Shown: piece by piece, positions 8,142 through 16,946 of the stretch
How positions within the stretch are numbered: position 1 is the stretch's first letter
Layout: each line of letters opens with the position of its first letter
DNA from: Sphingosinicella sp. BN140058
GTDB taxonomy: Bacteria > Pseudomonadota > Alphaproteobacteria > Sphingomonadales > Sphingomonadaceae
Length of the DNA: 64,000 nt
NCBI RefSeq assembly: GCF_004135585.1
Contig: NZ_CP035501.1
Span: 186,001 to 250,000 of the forward strand
Reading direction: 5' to 3'
Made by a program: the position numbers and the translations under genes
The notes under the pieces: generated by a model
What the model saw: only the letters and a program-made list of their open reading frames with translations
The model's database searches: none
What the model was told of the DNA's origin: nothing

Positions 8142-9313
8142 GCTTCACGGCGCGCATCCTGCTGCTCGGATCGGGCGAACTGGGCAAGGAATTCGCCATT
8201 TCGGCCAAGCGCCTCGGTGCTTATGTCGTCGCCTGCGATTCCTATGCCGGCGCGCCGGCGATGCAGGTGTCGGACGAGGCGGAGATCTTCTCGATGCTCG
8301 ACGCCGACCGCTTGCGCGACACGATCGCGCGGCACCGGCCCGATTACATCGTTCCCGAGGTCGAGGCGATCCGCACCGAGATCCTCGCCGAGGTCGAGGC
8401 CGCCGGCAATGTCGTGGTGCCGTCGGCACGGGCGACGCAGATGACGATGAACCGCGACAGCATCCGCGAGCTCGCCGCCGGCGCGCTCGGACTCAGGACG
8501 TCGCGCTACCGCTTCGCCGGCAGCTTCGAGGAAGCGCAAGCGGCGGCCGAACATGCCGGCTATCCCTGTGTGATCAAGCCGGTGATGTCCTCCTCCGGCA
8601 AGGGGCAGAGCACCGTCGAGGGCCCACAAGACCTGCGCGGCGCCTGGGATTATGCGGTGGCGGGGATGCGCGGCGACCGCGTCCGGGTGATCGTCGAAGA
8701 ATTCATCCGCTTCGACTATGAAATTACCCTGCTGACCATCCGGACTCGCGAGGGCGTGCTGTTCTGTCCGCCGATCGGCCATCGGCAGGAGCGCGGCGAC
8801 TATCAGGAAAGCTGGCAGCCGACGCCGATGTCCGCCGCCGCGCTTGCCGCCGCCGAGGAGATGGCGCGCAAGGTGGTCGACGATCTCGGCGGCTATGGCC
8901 TGTTCGGAGTCGAATTCTTCGTCAGGGGCGACGAGGTCATCTTCTCCGAACTGTCGCCGCGGCCGCACGATACCGGCATGGTCACCCTGATCTCGCAGAA
9001 CCTGTCCGAATTCGATCTCCATGCCCGGGCCGTGCTCGGGCTGCCCATTCCGGTGCTGACGATGCGCCACCCCGCCGCCGCCTCCGCGGTCGTACTCGCC
9101 GATCGCGAGGCGGATCGCTTCGCGTTCGAGGGCGTGGCCGACGCACTGGCGCTCGGCCGCGCGGGTGCCGAGGTCGAAGTGCGGATATTCGGAAAACCCG
9201 TCACCCGGCCCTATCGCCGGATGGCGGTCGCACTCGCCAGCGGCGCGAGCGCGGAAGAAGCCCGCGCGCTCGCCGCCGATGCTGCCGGCAAGGTCCGCAT
9301 CCGCTACGATTGA
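8138..9313 (+). CDS. purT: formate-dependent phosphoribosylglycinamide formyltransferase (GAR transformylase 2)
   Basis: PurT makes formyl-GAR from GAR, formate and ATP in purine synthesis. At 391 residues it equals the E. coli length. It has the N-terminal LLLGSGELGKE, the ATP-grasp loop VIKPVMSSSGKGQS, IVEEFIRFDYEITLLT, and the metal-binding FGVEFFVRGDEVIFSELSPRPHDTGMVT. The GTG start overlaps the previous gene's TGA (GTGA), which fits translational coupling; the longer upstream extension lies inside the protease gene and is rejected. No other purine genes are present here. Confidence 0.95.
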   Translation: MSFTARILLLGSGELGKEFAISAKRLGAYVVACDSYAGAPAMQVSDEAEIFSMLDADRLRDTIARHRPDYIVPEVEAIRTEILAEVEAAGNVVVPSARATQMTMNRDSIRELAAGALGLRTSRYRFAGSFEEAQAAAEHAGYPCVIKPVMSSSGKGQSTVEGPQDLRGAWDYAVAGMRGDRVRVIVEEFIRFDYEITLLTIRTREGVLFCPPIGHRQERGDYQESWQPTPMSAAALAAAEEMARKVVDDLGGYGLFGVEFFVRGDEVIFSELSPRPHDTGMVTLISQNLSEFDLHARAVLGLPIPVLTMRHPAAASAVVLADREADRFAFEGVADALALGRAGAEVEVRIFGKPVTRPYRRMAVALASGASAEEARALAADAAGKVRIRYD

Positions 9314-9318
9314 GCGAT

Positions 9319-10161
9319 TCAGCCGCCGGCGCGAGCGACATGCGCGCGCGCGATGCCGAGATAGGTCTGGTGTTCGGCCTTCATCGCCTTGCGCGCTTCC
9401 AATTGCTCTCCAACAGCGAGCGCTTCTCGCCAGAGGACGATGTCATCGTGCTGGAGTTCGGCGGCGCCATAGGCCCAGAGGAAGTGACTGCGCATCGCCT
9501 CCTCGCTGCCGGGGTTGGCCTCGGCAAGGCTGCGGAACAGGGCAAGGGTCTCGCGGGCGGTGTCCCGGCTGCCGGCGCCGTCCTGCAGCAACCAGCGAAA
9601 GAAGGTCTCTCCCTGCAGGTCTTCGGCAAGGCGGCGGGTCAAATAGCTGTTGGTCGGTTCCTCCACCTGCATCGCGCGGCCGACGGCGATCAGGCGCGGC
9701 AGCGTGGCGCGGGCACGGCCATAATCGCCGGCGAGGAAGGCGGAATGCCACAGGCCGCGCAGCGCGCGGGCAAGGTGGAGCCGGGCCGACCGATCGGCCG
9801 GGATCGCACCCGCGGGGCCCGATATCTCCTCCGCCATCGGGCCGAACACGTCTGCCGCAGCTTTCGGCTTCTTGTCGGCAAGGAAGGCGTCGCCCAGCGA
9901 AAGCTGGATCTCGCGGCGGCCGAAGACGACCTCCGCGCTTGGCGCGGGACTCGTCGCCACGACGTCGTTCAGCAGCTTGAGCGACTTCTGATAGAAGCCG
10001 ATCTGGGCAATGCGATCGCCGCGATCGCCGGCGTCGCTCGCCATCGAGGCGAGCCGCCCCGCCCTTTCGAGCTTGGCCTGCGCCTCCGCACCTTGCGCTG
10101 CGAGTGGTGCTGCCCCGCCAATGGCGAGGCACACGAGAAAACAGGTCGCAAATCGAACCAT
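9319..10161 (-). CDS. exported hypothetical protein with TPR-like helical repeats
   Basis: The start at MVRFATCFLVCL is chosen because a strong GGGGGGA ribosome site lies just upstream. It gives 280 residues with a clear signal peptide ending near LAAQGA. The remainder is all-helical and Ala/Leu/Arg-rich with repeating segments such as DRIAQIGFYQKSLKLLNDVV, LGDAFLADKKPKAAADVF and AFLAGDYGRARATLPRLI, which look like degenerate tetratricopeptide repeats. I do not recognise a named family. It converges on purT five bases away. A periplasmic scaffold role is a guess. Confidence 0.7.
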   Translation of the reverse strand: MVRFATCFLVCLAIGGAAPLAAQGAEAQAKLERAGRLASMASDAGDRGDRIAQIGFYQKSLKLLNDVVATSPAPSAEVVFGRREIQLSLGDAFLADKKPKAAADVFGPMAEEISGPAGAIPADRSARLHLARALRGLWHSAFLAGDYGRARATLPRLIAVGRAMQVEEPTNSYLTRRLAEDLQGETFFRWLLQDGAGSRDTARETLALFRSLAEANPGSEEAMRSHFLWAYGAAELQHDDIVLWREALAVGEQLEARKAMKAEHQTYLGIARAHVARAGG

Positions 10162-10216
10162 GGCTCCCCCCTGTTGCAAGGGAGCTTACGCCTTTCGGAG
10201 CGAAAGCGAAATCGGT

Positions 10217-10636
10217 TCAGCGTGCCGGCGGCTTGCGCGGCGGTCGCGGGCCGGTGCGATCGCCGCGCCCTTCCGGACGATCGCGCCTTGGTCCGCCCGG
10301 ACGATCGCCACGCGCACCGCGCGGCGGTCCGTCGCCGCGGGGTCCACGTGGCGGACCATCGCCACGCGGCGCGGCGGACCGCGGCGGGGCGGCGTCGCGC
10401 GGCGCCACCGCATAGCCCTCCTTCAAGAGGCGGGTGAAAGACGAGGACACGCTGGCCGAAATGGCGGTCTGCAATTCCTTGGGCAAATCGGCGAAGGTGG
10501 TGTTCTGATGGATGGCGTTCAGATCACGCAGCAGCGTGTTGGGGAGTCCTTTGGACGACGCCTTCAGAGCCGCGATTCCATCGAGGAAGGCGGAGAAGAT
10601 GATTTCCTGCATCAGGTCGGTTGCCGATTTGCTCAT
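10217..10636 (-). CDS. hypothetical protein with Pro/Arg/Gly-rich tail
   Basis: A 139-residue protein starting MSKSATDLMQEIIFSAF. Residues 1-75 are a compact mixed helical region (LKASSKGLPNTLLRDLNAIH, LPKELQTAISASV). Residues ~80-139 are low complexity, with repeated units of the kind RGDGPPRGPRGD and RGDRPGGPRRD, strongly basic and reminiscent of RGG-type RNA-binding tails. The function is unknown; nucleic-acid contact through the tail is an inference from composition. The coding DNA of the tail is itself repetitive, built of short GGxCGxGG-like units. Confidence 0.65.
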   Translation of the reverse strand: MSKSATDLMQEIIFSAFLDGIAALKASSKGLPNTLLRDLNAIHQNTTFADLPKELQTAISASVSSSFTRLLKEGYAVAPRDAAPPRSAAPRGDGPPRGPRGDGPPRGARGDRPGGPRRDRPEGRGDRTGPRPPRKPPAR

Positions 10637-10793
10637 CGCGCCTCCCTAACGCCTCCGCTTCTTCTTGTCGCCGCCTGTTCGACATGCCGCGCCGAGCAGT
10701 TTCGATTGCACGCTGCAACGGAGCGTCCTACATTCCGGCTCATCCGTTTCGAACCCGAAGCGACTGATTTCACAGGATTTCGGAGACGTGTTG

Positions 10794-12905
10794 ATGAAGA
10801 AGAGCCTCGTTCTCGCTGCGTCGCTGCTTGCGCTCGGCGTCGCCGCCCCGGCGATCGCCCACGTCCGGCACGACTGCGCCGACGAAAGCTGCAGCACCGA
10901 GCTGCTGTTCGGCACGCAGAACGAGGCGGGCGGACCCGGTAGCGGGGTTCAAGCGGTGCGCTACGGCGCATGGGGGCTCGACATCGCCGGCATGGACCGG
11001 AGCGTAAAGCCGGGCGAGGACTTCAATGCCTATGTCAACGGCAACTGGACGAAGACCAACACGATCCCTGCCGACCGCTCTTCTTTCGGCGCGTTCGCGG
11101 TGCTGCGCGATCTCTCGGAAGCGCGGCTGTGCGGCCTGGTCGAGGGATATCGCGCGGAGGCCGGCGGCGACGCGGCGAAGGTGGCGCTGCTCTACCAGGG
11201 CTTCATGGACGAAGCGGCGGTCGAGCGGCAGGACGCCATTCCCCTGCTCACCCGTCTGGCGCCCGTCTACCAGGCGAAAACGAAGGACGACATTGCCCGG
11301 CTGATGGGCCGGTCGATCGGCGGGTTCGGCGGCAGCTTCTTCGGACCCGGCGTCTCCGACGACGCCAAGCAGCCCGACATCTATTCGCTCTATCTTCGCC
11401 AGTCCGGCCTTGGCCTCGGCGATCGCGACCTCTACCTCGATGCCAAGTTCAAACCGCAACGCGACCGCTACGTCGTATATGTCGAGCAGATGCTGGAGAT
11501 GGCCGGTTGGCCGGCGCCGGCCGCGTCCGCGCGGGAGATCATGGCGCTCGAGACCAGGATCGCAGAGGCGCATTGGACCCGTGCCGAGAGCCGCAACCGG
11601 GACAAGACCTACAATCTGATGACGCTCGCCGATCTGCAGACGCAGGCACCCGGCTTCCCCTGGGCGACCTTTCTCGACGCGGCCGGCGTCGGCGTCGCCG
11701 AGCGGGCGATCGTTGCCCAGAACAGCGCCTTCCCCAAATTGGCGAAGATCTTCGCGGATGCCGATCTCCAGACGTTGAAAGCATGGGAGGTCTTCCACAC
11801 CGCCGACGATGCGGCGCCTTTGCTGTCGAAGCGCTTCGTCGACGCCAATTTCGAGTTCCGCAGCAAGTTCCTGAACGGCCAGCCGCAGCAACGCGATCGC
11901 TGGAAGCGCGGCGTCGCCATCGCCGAAAATGCGATGGGTGAGGCGATCGGCCGCGACTATGTCGCGCGCTATTTCCCGCCCGAGTCCAAGGCGAAGATGG
12001 ACGCCCTGGTCGTGAACCTGCGCACGGCGCTGCGCGGCCGGCTCGCTGGGCTCGACTGGATGAGCGCGGCGACCAAGCAGGAAGCGCAGAAGAAGCTGGA
12101 GAGCTTCAACGTCAAGATCGGCTATCCCGACACGTGGCGCGACTATTCGGCGCTCACCGTGGTTCCCGGCGATCTGGTCGGCAACGTCGAGCGCGCGAGC
12201 CGCTTCGAATGGGATTATCGCCGCAACAGGATCGCGCAGAGGGTCGACGAGGCCGAGTGGGGCATGACCCCGCAGACGGTGAACGCTTATTACAATTCGG
12301 TGAAGAACGAGATCGTGTTCCCGGCCGCGATCCTGCAGCCGCCCTTCTTCGATCCCGATGCCGATCCGGCGATCAATTATGGCGGCATCGGCGGCGTGAT
12401 CGGCCACGAGATCATCCACGGGTTCGACGATCAGGGCCGCAAATCCGACGGGAACGGCGTGCTGCGCGACTGGTGGACGGCCGAGGATGCTGCAAAATTC
12501 GAAGCGCAAGCGGCGAAGTTCGGCGCCCAATATGAAGCCTATACGTTCCCGAACCTGCCCGGCGTCCACATCAACGGACGCGCCTCGATGGGTGAGAATA
12601 TCGGCGATCTCGGCGGCATCACCCTTGGTCTCGAAGCCTATCGCGCCTCGCTCGGCGGCCAGCCGGCACCAGTGCTGGACGGCTTCACTGGCGATCAGCG
12701 CGTTTTCCTCGGCTGGGGCCAAGTCTGGCGCACCCTGTTCCGCGACGAGGCGCTGCGCCAGCAATTGGTCAGCGATCCGCACTCGCCGGGAATGATCCGC
12801 GCCTTCGCCCCGCTGCGCAACGTCGATGCCTGGTACGAGGCGTTCAACGTTCAGCCCGGCGACAAATTGTACATCGCTCCGGCGGACCGGGTGCGTATCT
12901 GGTAG
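10794..12905 (+). CDS. M13 family (neprilysin/PepO-like) metalloendopeptidase
   Basis: A 703-residue exported zinc peptidase. The ATG used gives a textbook signal peptide (KKSLVLAASLLALGVAAPAIAH). The mature start has DMDRSVKPGEDFNAYVNGNW-like spacing typical of M13 proteins. The zinc site is GHEIIHGFDDQG, with HEIIH at residues 538-542, and the third ligand is E601 in GENIGDLGG. The substrate-cleft motif NAYYN and the C-terminal RNVDAWYEAFNV are present. It probably degrades peptides in the periplasm. Upstream of the ATG the frame has no plausible start. Confidence 0.93.
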   Translation: MKKSLVLAASLLALGVAAPAIAHVRHDCADESCSTELLFGTQNEAGGPGSGVQAVRYGAWGLDIAGMDRSVKPGEDFNAYVNGNWTKTNTIPADRSSFGAFAVLRDLSEARLCGLVEGYRAEAGGDAAKVALLYQGFMDEAAVERQDAIPLLTRLAPVYQAKTKDDIARLMGRSIGGFGGSFFGPGVSDDAKQPDIYSLYLRQSGLGLGDRDLYLDAKFKPQRDRYVVYVEQMLEMAGWPAPAASAREIMALETRIAEAHWTRAESRNRDKTYNLMTLADLQTQAPGFPWATFLDAAGVGVAERAIVAQNSAFPKLAKIFADADLQTLKAWEVFHTADDAAPLLSKRFVDANFEFRSKFLNGQPQQRDRWKRGVAIAENAMGEAIGRDYVARYFPPESKAKMDALVVNLRTALRGRLAGLDWMSAATKQEAQKKLESFNVKIGYPDTWRDYSALTVVPGDLVGNVERASRFEWDYRRNRIAQRVDEAEWGMTPQTVNAYYNSVKNEIVFPAAILQPPFFDPDADPAINYGGIGGVIGHEIIHGFDDQGRKSDGNGVLRDWWTAEDAAKFEAQAAKFGAQYEAYTFPNLPGVHINGRASMGENIGDLGGITLGLEAYRASLGGQPAPVLDGFTGDQRVFLGWGQVWRTLFRDEALRQQLVSDPHSPGMIRAFAPLRNVDAWYEAFNVQPGDKLYIAPADRVRIW

Positions 12906-12912
12906 CCGGTGG

Positions 12913-12940
12913 GCGCCGCCGGCTTCGGGCCTGGCGGCGC
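12913..12940 (+). terminator. possible stem-loop terminator after the M13 peptidase gene
   Basis: An 8-bp perfect GC stem (GCGCCGCC / GGCGGCGC) with a 12-base loop starts about 7 bases after the peptidase stop. No U-tract follows, so it may only be a 3'-protecting hairpin. Confidence 0.35.
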
Positions 12941-12986
12941 TCCAGTCGGCGCGCGATTTCCCGCTTGTTAACCTTGGCCGCGATAC

Positions 12987-14753
12987 ATGCGCCAGGCGGG
13001 AGAATTTTCGTTGCGCCACTTTGGCTTACAGGTCCTGTTTTTCCTGGCGCTGGCAGCGGCGACGGTCAGTTCGAGCCGTGTCGGCGGCGGCGTTGCGCTG
13101 ATGTGGGTGGCGGGGGCGTATGCGCTCGCCTGCCTGCTCACCCGTTCGCGCCGCCAATGGGCACAGGCGCTCGGCGCCTTCGCGATCGGCAGCTTCGCCG
13201 CCACGGCCTGGTTCGGCGTCGGCATCGCAGGAGCGTTGCCGATGGCGTTGATCAACATCGCCGAGCCGCTGATCGCCGCCTTGCTGCTTCGGCGGTGGCA
13301 TCCGCGGGGCACCTATTTCGAATCCGGTCACGGCATCGCCTGCTTTGCCGGGGCCTGCCTGGTGGCGCCGGCGCTGACGGGCCTGGCCGGCGCGCTGTGC
13401 GTGGCCATCGTCACCGGAACGCCGTTCAAGGGCAATCTGGTCAATTGGGTGCTCGGCCATGGCCTCGGCATGCTCACCTTCGCGCCATTGTTCATGTTGC
13501 TGCTGCGCGGCGAATTCCTGCAATGGTCGCGTGCCTCCACCCCGGCACAGCGGCTCGAAGGCGCGGTGTTGTTGACCGTCGTCACATTGTCGTGCGTGGC
13601 AGCCTTCGCCCAGAGTATCTGGCCACTAGGATTCCTGCCGATCCTCGCGCTGACGCTTGCGACCTTTCGGCTCGGGCGGCTCGGCGCCGCAGTATCCGTC
13701 ATCATCGTCGCCCTGATCGGCGGCTGGTTCACGCTGCGGGGGATGGGCCCCACCACCTACATCCAGTCCGCCGCGGCGGACCGGGTGCATTATTTCCAGC
13801 TCTACATGGCAGCAGCGGTGCTGACGGTCCTGCCGGTCGCCGCGGACCTCAAGCAGCGCAAGCGGCTTTACGAGACGCTCCGCGACAGCGAGGCGCGCTT
13901 CAGACTGGTGACCGAGAATTCGACCGACATCATCCTCAACATCGATGCGGACGGCACCATCCGCTACGTCTCGCCGGCGATCGCCACCGTCGGCGGCTAC
14001 GCTCCCGAAAGGCTGGTCGGTACGCTGGCCCGCAGACTGGTCTGCGAGGAGGATTGAAGCATCGTCTGGGCAGCGCACCAGGCCGCCCTGCGCGCGCCCG
14101 GCCGCACCATCACGACGGACCATCGCGGCCTCACCGCCGCCGGCGAAATGCGCTGGTTTGAAACCCGCAGCCGCGCCGTGCTGGACGAGGCCGGGCAGCC
14201 GAACGGCATCGTCAGCTCAATCCGCGACATCACCGATCGCAAGGCCAATGAGGTGCGACTGACCCAGGCGGCAAGCACCGATCCGCTCACCGGGCTCGCC
14301 AATCGCCGCGGCTTCGAAGGGCGCCTGCACGCGATGCTGGAGCATGACCGAAGCCGGGCCGGCTGCCTGGCCGTGTTCGACATCGACCATTTCAAGTCCG
14401 TCAACGATCGCTTCGGGCACGATGCCGGCGACGCAGTGATCGTCGCCTTCGCCGAATTGGCGCAGAGCATAACTCGTCCCGGAGATCTCGTCGCGCGCCT
14501 CGGCGGCGAGGAATTCGGAATATTGCTGGCGGACATGACGGGGGCGGAAGCACGGGCGTTGTGCGACCACCTCCGCCAGACCCTGTCCGAGACGAAGGTG
14601 CCGACATCGTCCGGCGAGGTCAGGATCACCGTCAGCGCCGGGCTGGTCGATCTGCGGGACGCCGTCGACGCGAGCACCGCCTTTCGCGCCGCCGATGCCG
14701 CCCTCTATCGCGCCAAGGCGGACGGGCGCGACAGGCTGCGCCTCGCCGCCTGA
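12987..14753 (+). pseudogene. membrane PAS-GGDEF diguanylate cyclase gene interrupted by in-frame TGA
   Basis: One continuous frame encodes a MASE1-like membrane region (about 8 hydrophobic segments, residues ~10-285), a PAS domain (SEARFRLVTENSTDIILNID onward), and a GGDEF domain. A TGA at 14055-14057 cuts it inside the PAS domain, after LARRLVCEED. Translation continues in the same frame as SIVWAAHQAAL and GEMRWFETRSRAVLDE, completing the PAS, then TDPLTGLANRRGF, FDIDHFKSVNDRFGH and the active site RLGGEEF. The inhibitory site RPGD lies five residues upstream of GGEEF. The cyclase part looks intact. Options are a nonsense mutation, a sequencing error, or a split protein with internal restart at the ATG at 14148. 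Confidence 0.75.
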
Positions 14754-14756
14754 GGA

Positions 14757-15035
14757 TCAGCTGTCGGCTGTTCCGCCGCAGATCGCTTCATCCTTGATCA
14801 CGCCGGCGCGCATCTCTTCGATGACGCGAAGCGCATTCATCGCGGAAAGGCTCGGATCCGTCATGTCCATCTTCATGGCGACACCGGTGACGATCGCCTC
14901 CGCATCTTCGAAGGCGCCGCACACCAGGGGCGCCAGCTCCGGCGCGTGTCGCGCCATTCGGCGCATCATCGCGATGAGCACGGCCTGAAGCGCCACCAGT
15001 TCGGCGCGGACTATGGCGGCATCGGTTTCGTCCAT
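14757..15035 (-). CDS. small helical hypothetical protein (92 aa)
   Basis: The ATG at MDETDAAIVRAELVALQ gives 92 residues; a TTG four codons upstream is also possible. The protein is predicted helical and Met-rich (MMRRMARHAPEL, MNALRVIEEMRAGVIK) with two Cys, and no signal peptide. It converges on the GGDEF frame with 3 bp between the stops and is co-directional with regA, about 80 bp downstream of it. No family is recognised. Confidence 0.55.
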   Translation of the reverse strand: MDETDAAIVRAELVALQAVLIAMMRRMARHAPELAPLVCGAFEDAEAIVTGVAMKMDMTDPSLSAMNALRVIEEMRAGVIKDEAICGGTADS

Positions 15036-15117
15036 CGAGCGCTCCAACGCACCGGAGCGCCGGATCGCTGCGCCGATCTCCGCCGACCCGCCCGGATCGG
15101 ATCAAATTGGCGCCCAA

Positions 15118-15651
15118 TCAGCTTACCTGCCGCTTCAGCAGCTTCCGCGCCAACGTGCGCCGGTGCATGCCGAGCCGGCGCGCCGTTTCCGAAATGTTGA
15201 AGCCGGTGTCGGCGAGCGTTTCGTTGATCCGTTCCCATTCGAGCGTCTTGATCGAGGTCGGGCGGTTCGCGATCGCCACCTCCGGATCGCCTTCGGCCTT
15301 GTGTAAGGCCGCTTCGATGTCGTCGGTGTTGGAGGGCTTGGCAAGATAATGGCAGGCGCCGAGCTTGATCGCCTCCACGGCCGTTGCGATGCTGGCGAAG
15401 CCGGTCAGCACCACGATCAGCATGTCGGGATCGGATGTGCTCAGTTTGCGGACGCAGCCGAGGCCTGACTCGGTGCCGAGTTTCAGATCGACCACGGCAT
15501 AATGGGGCGAGAAGCCGGTCAGCAATTCGTCGAGTGCCGCGGGATCGCCGGCAACCCGCACGACATAGCCACGCCGCTCGAACGATCGGGCGAGCGTGCG
15601 GGCGAAGGTCGCGTCATCCTCTACGATGACGAGCGCGCGTTCCGTTTCCAT
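15118..15651 (-). CDS. regA: RegA/ActR/PrrA-type response regulator
   Basis: A 177-residue two-component regulator. The receiver domain has the acidic pair E11-D12-D13, phospho-acceptor D55 in VVDLKLGTESG, T84 in VLTGFAS, and K105 in the LAKPSN segment. The C-terminal ~45 residues are a Fis-type helix-turn-helix (NISETARRLGMHRRTLARKL). This short receiver-linker-Fis design is specific to the RegA group, which controls respiration, photosynthesis and carbon/nitrogen fixation according to redox state. Its start overlaps the regB 3' end by 31 bp. Its position after the cyo operon suggests that it tunes this oxidase. Confidence 0.88.
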   Translation of the reverse strand: METERALVIVEDDATFARTLARSFERRGYVVRVAGDPAALDELLTGFSPHYAVVDLKLGTESGLGCVRKLSTSDPDMLIVVLTGFASIATAVEAIKLGACHYLAKPSNTDDIEAALHKAEGDPEVAIANRPTSIKTLEWERINETLADTGFNISETARRLGMHRRTLARKLLKRQVS

Positions 15652-16946
15652 TTCCTCGCAACCTCGTTGGCGCCGATCGTGGCAAGCGGGAAGGTCATCG
15701 TCACCGCGGCGCCGCGTTCACGATTCTCGACCATGAGCTGACCGCCGAGCTTGCGCACGACGTTCGACGTCAGGAACAGACCGACGCCATGCCCCGCCCC
15801 CTTGCTCGACTGCACGGGCTGGCCGAGACTGGCAAGCAGTTCGGGCGGGAAGCCGTCGCCACGGTCCGATACCGTTACCTTGAGCGCATCCCCCTGGCGA
15901 TCCGCAACCAGCACAACCTGCCCAGGCGAGGCGTCACGGGCATTTTCGAGCACGTTCCAGATCGCCTGGCGGAGCGCGGGGTCGGCGATGATGGCTTCGT
16001 CCTCGTCGAGCTTGATGTCCACGAACAGCGGTTCGTTGTGGTAGAGCGCGCGCCAATCCTCGGCGATGCCGGTGAGAAAAGCGGCGGCCCCGACCGGCTC
16101 CGGCGCGATGCCGCGCGGCTCGCCGGCCTGCTGGAGCACGCCGGTGACGATCGCCTTGCAGCGATCGACCTCGCCGACCATGTCGGCAATCTCTTCGGCA
16201 AGGCCCGGATGCTTCATGATCCTGGGATCGCGCCGCCAATCGGACAGGATCACCGACAGCGACGCCAGCGGCGTGCCGAGCTCGTGCGCCGCGCCCGACG
16301 CGAGCAGGCCCATCCGCACGATACCGTCTTCCTCCGCTGCGCGGCGCCGCAGCTCGGCGATGCTGGCATCCCGGTGCCGCAGAATCCCTCCGATCCGGCC
16401 AATGAACATCACCAGCAAGACCGCGACCAGGGCGAAGCACAGCCAATCGGCGAACAGGAACAGCGAGCGGCGCGCGCTGGCGAGGTCGGGCGGGAGCAGC
16501 AGCGGCTGATGAACGCGCGTGAGCAGAGCGAAGCCCGCCGCGGTGAGCGCGACGAGAGCGGAAGCGGACCAGATATCGAGCAGCACCGCGCCGAGCACGA
16601 CCTGCAGGAGATAGAGACTGACGAAGGGATTGTCGGCGCCGCCGCTCAAATAGAATTGCACCGTCAGCGCACAGACGTCGAAACCGAGCGAGAGGAACAG
16701 GCCCCAATTGGTCACCCTCTGACGGCGGATCAGAAACAGGCTGAGCAGGTTGACGGCACCCAGCGCCGCCACCACTATCAGCATCGGCTCGAGCGGCAAC
16801 GGGACGCCGAGGCGGTAGCGGACGATCAGGATGGTGAGAAGCTGCCCCGCCGCCGCGAGCCACCGCAGCTGCACCAGCTGACGCATGTTCTCGGCCGCGG
16901 CCGTGTCGCTGGGCCGGCCGAAGGGCAGGATGCTGTTCGCCCTCAT
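15621..16946 (-). CDS. regB: RegB/PrrB-type redox-sensing histidine kinase
   Basis: The 441-residue kinase starts MRANSILPFGRPSD. Six hydrophobic segments span residues ~27-185, and the quinone-sensing motif GGADNPF sits at 102-108 between the third and fourth. The H-box GAAHELGTPLASLSV places the phospho-His at 221. Cys263 in EVDRCKAIV matches the position of the redox-active cysteine of Rhodobacter RegB. The ATPase domain has the N-box WNVLENARDASPG, DRGDGFPPE and GAGHGVGLFLT. It overlaps regA by 31 bp and its start lies 4 bp inside the surf1 3' end, so it belongs to the cyo transcript. Confidence 0.9.
   Translation of the reverse strand: MRANSILPFGRPSDTAAAENMRQLVQLRWLAAAGQLLTILIVRYRLGVPLPLEPMLIVVAALGAVNLLSLFLIRRQRVTNWGLFLSLGFDVCALTVQFYLSGGADNPFVSLYLLQVVLGAVLLDIWSASALVALTAAGFALLTRVHQPLLLPPDLASARRSLFLFADWLCFALVAVLLVMFIGRIGGILRHRDASIAELRRRAAEEDGIVRMGLLASGAAHELGTPLASLSVILSDWRRDPRIMKHPGLAEEIADMVGEVDRCKAIVTGVLQQAGEPRGIAPEPVGAAAFLTGIAEDWRALYHNEPLFVDIKLDEDEAIIADPALRQAIWNVLENARDASPGQVVLVADRQGDALKVTVSDRGDGFPPELLASLGQPVQSSKGAGHGVGLFLTSNVVRKLGGQLMVENRERGAAVTMTFPLATIGANEVARKWKRNARSSS

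Noticed and set aside
10770..13019. A 749-codon minus-strand frame opposite the M13 peptidase gene
   Set aside because: No family motifs or signal peptide, and it is a shadow of a gene with an intact HEIIH zinc site.
14055..14057. Selenocysteine at the TGA in the PAS-GGDEF gene
   Set aside because: PAS-GGDEF proteins are not selenoproteins and I see no bacterial SECIS-like hairpin immediately after the TGA.
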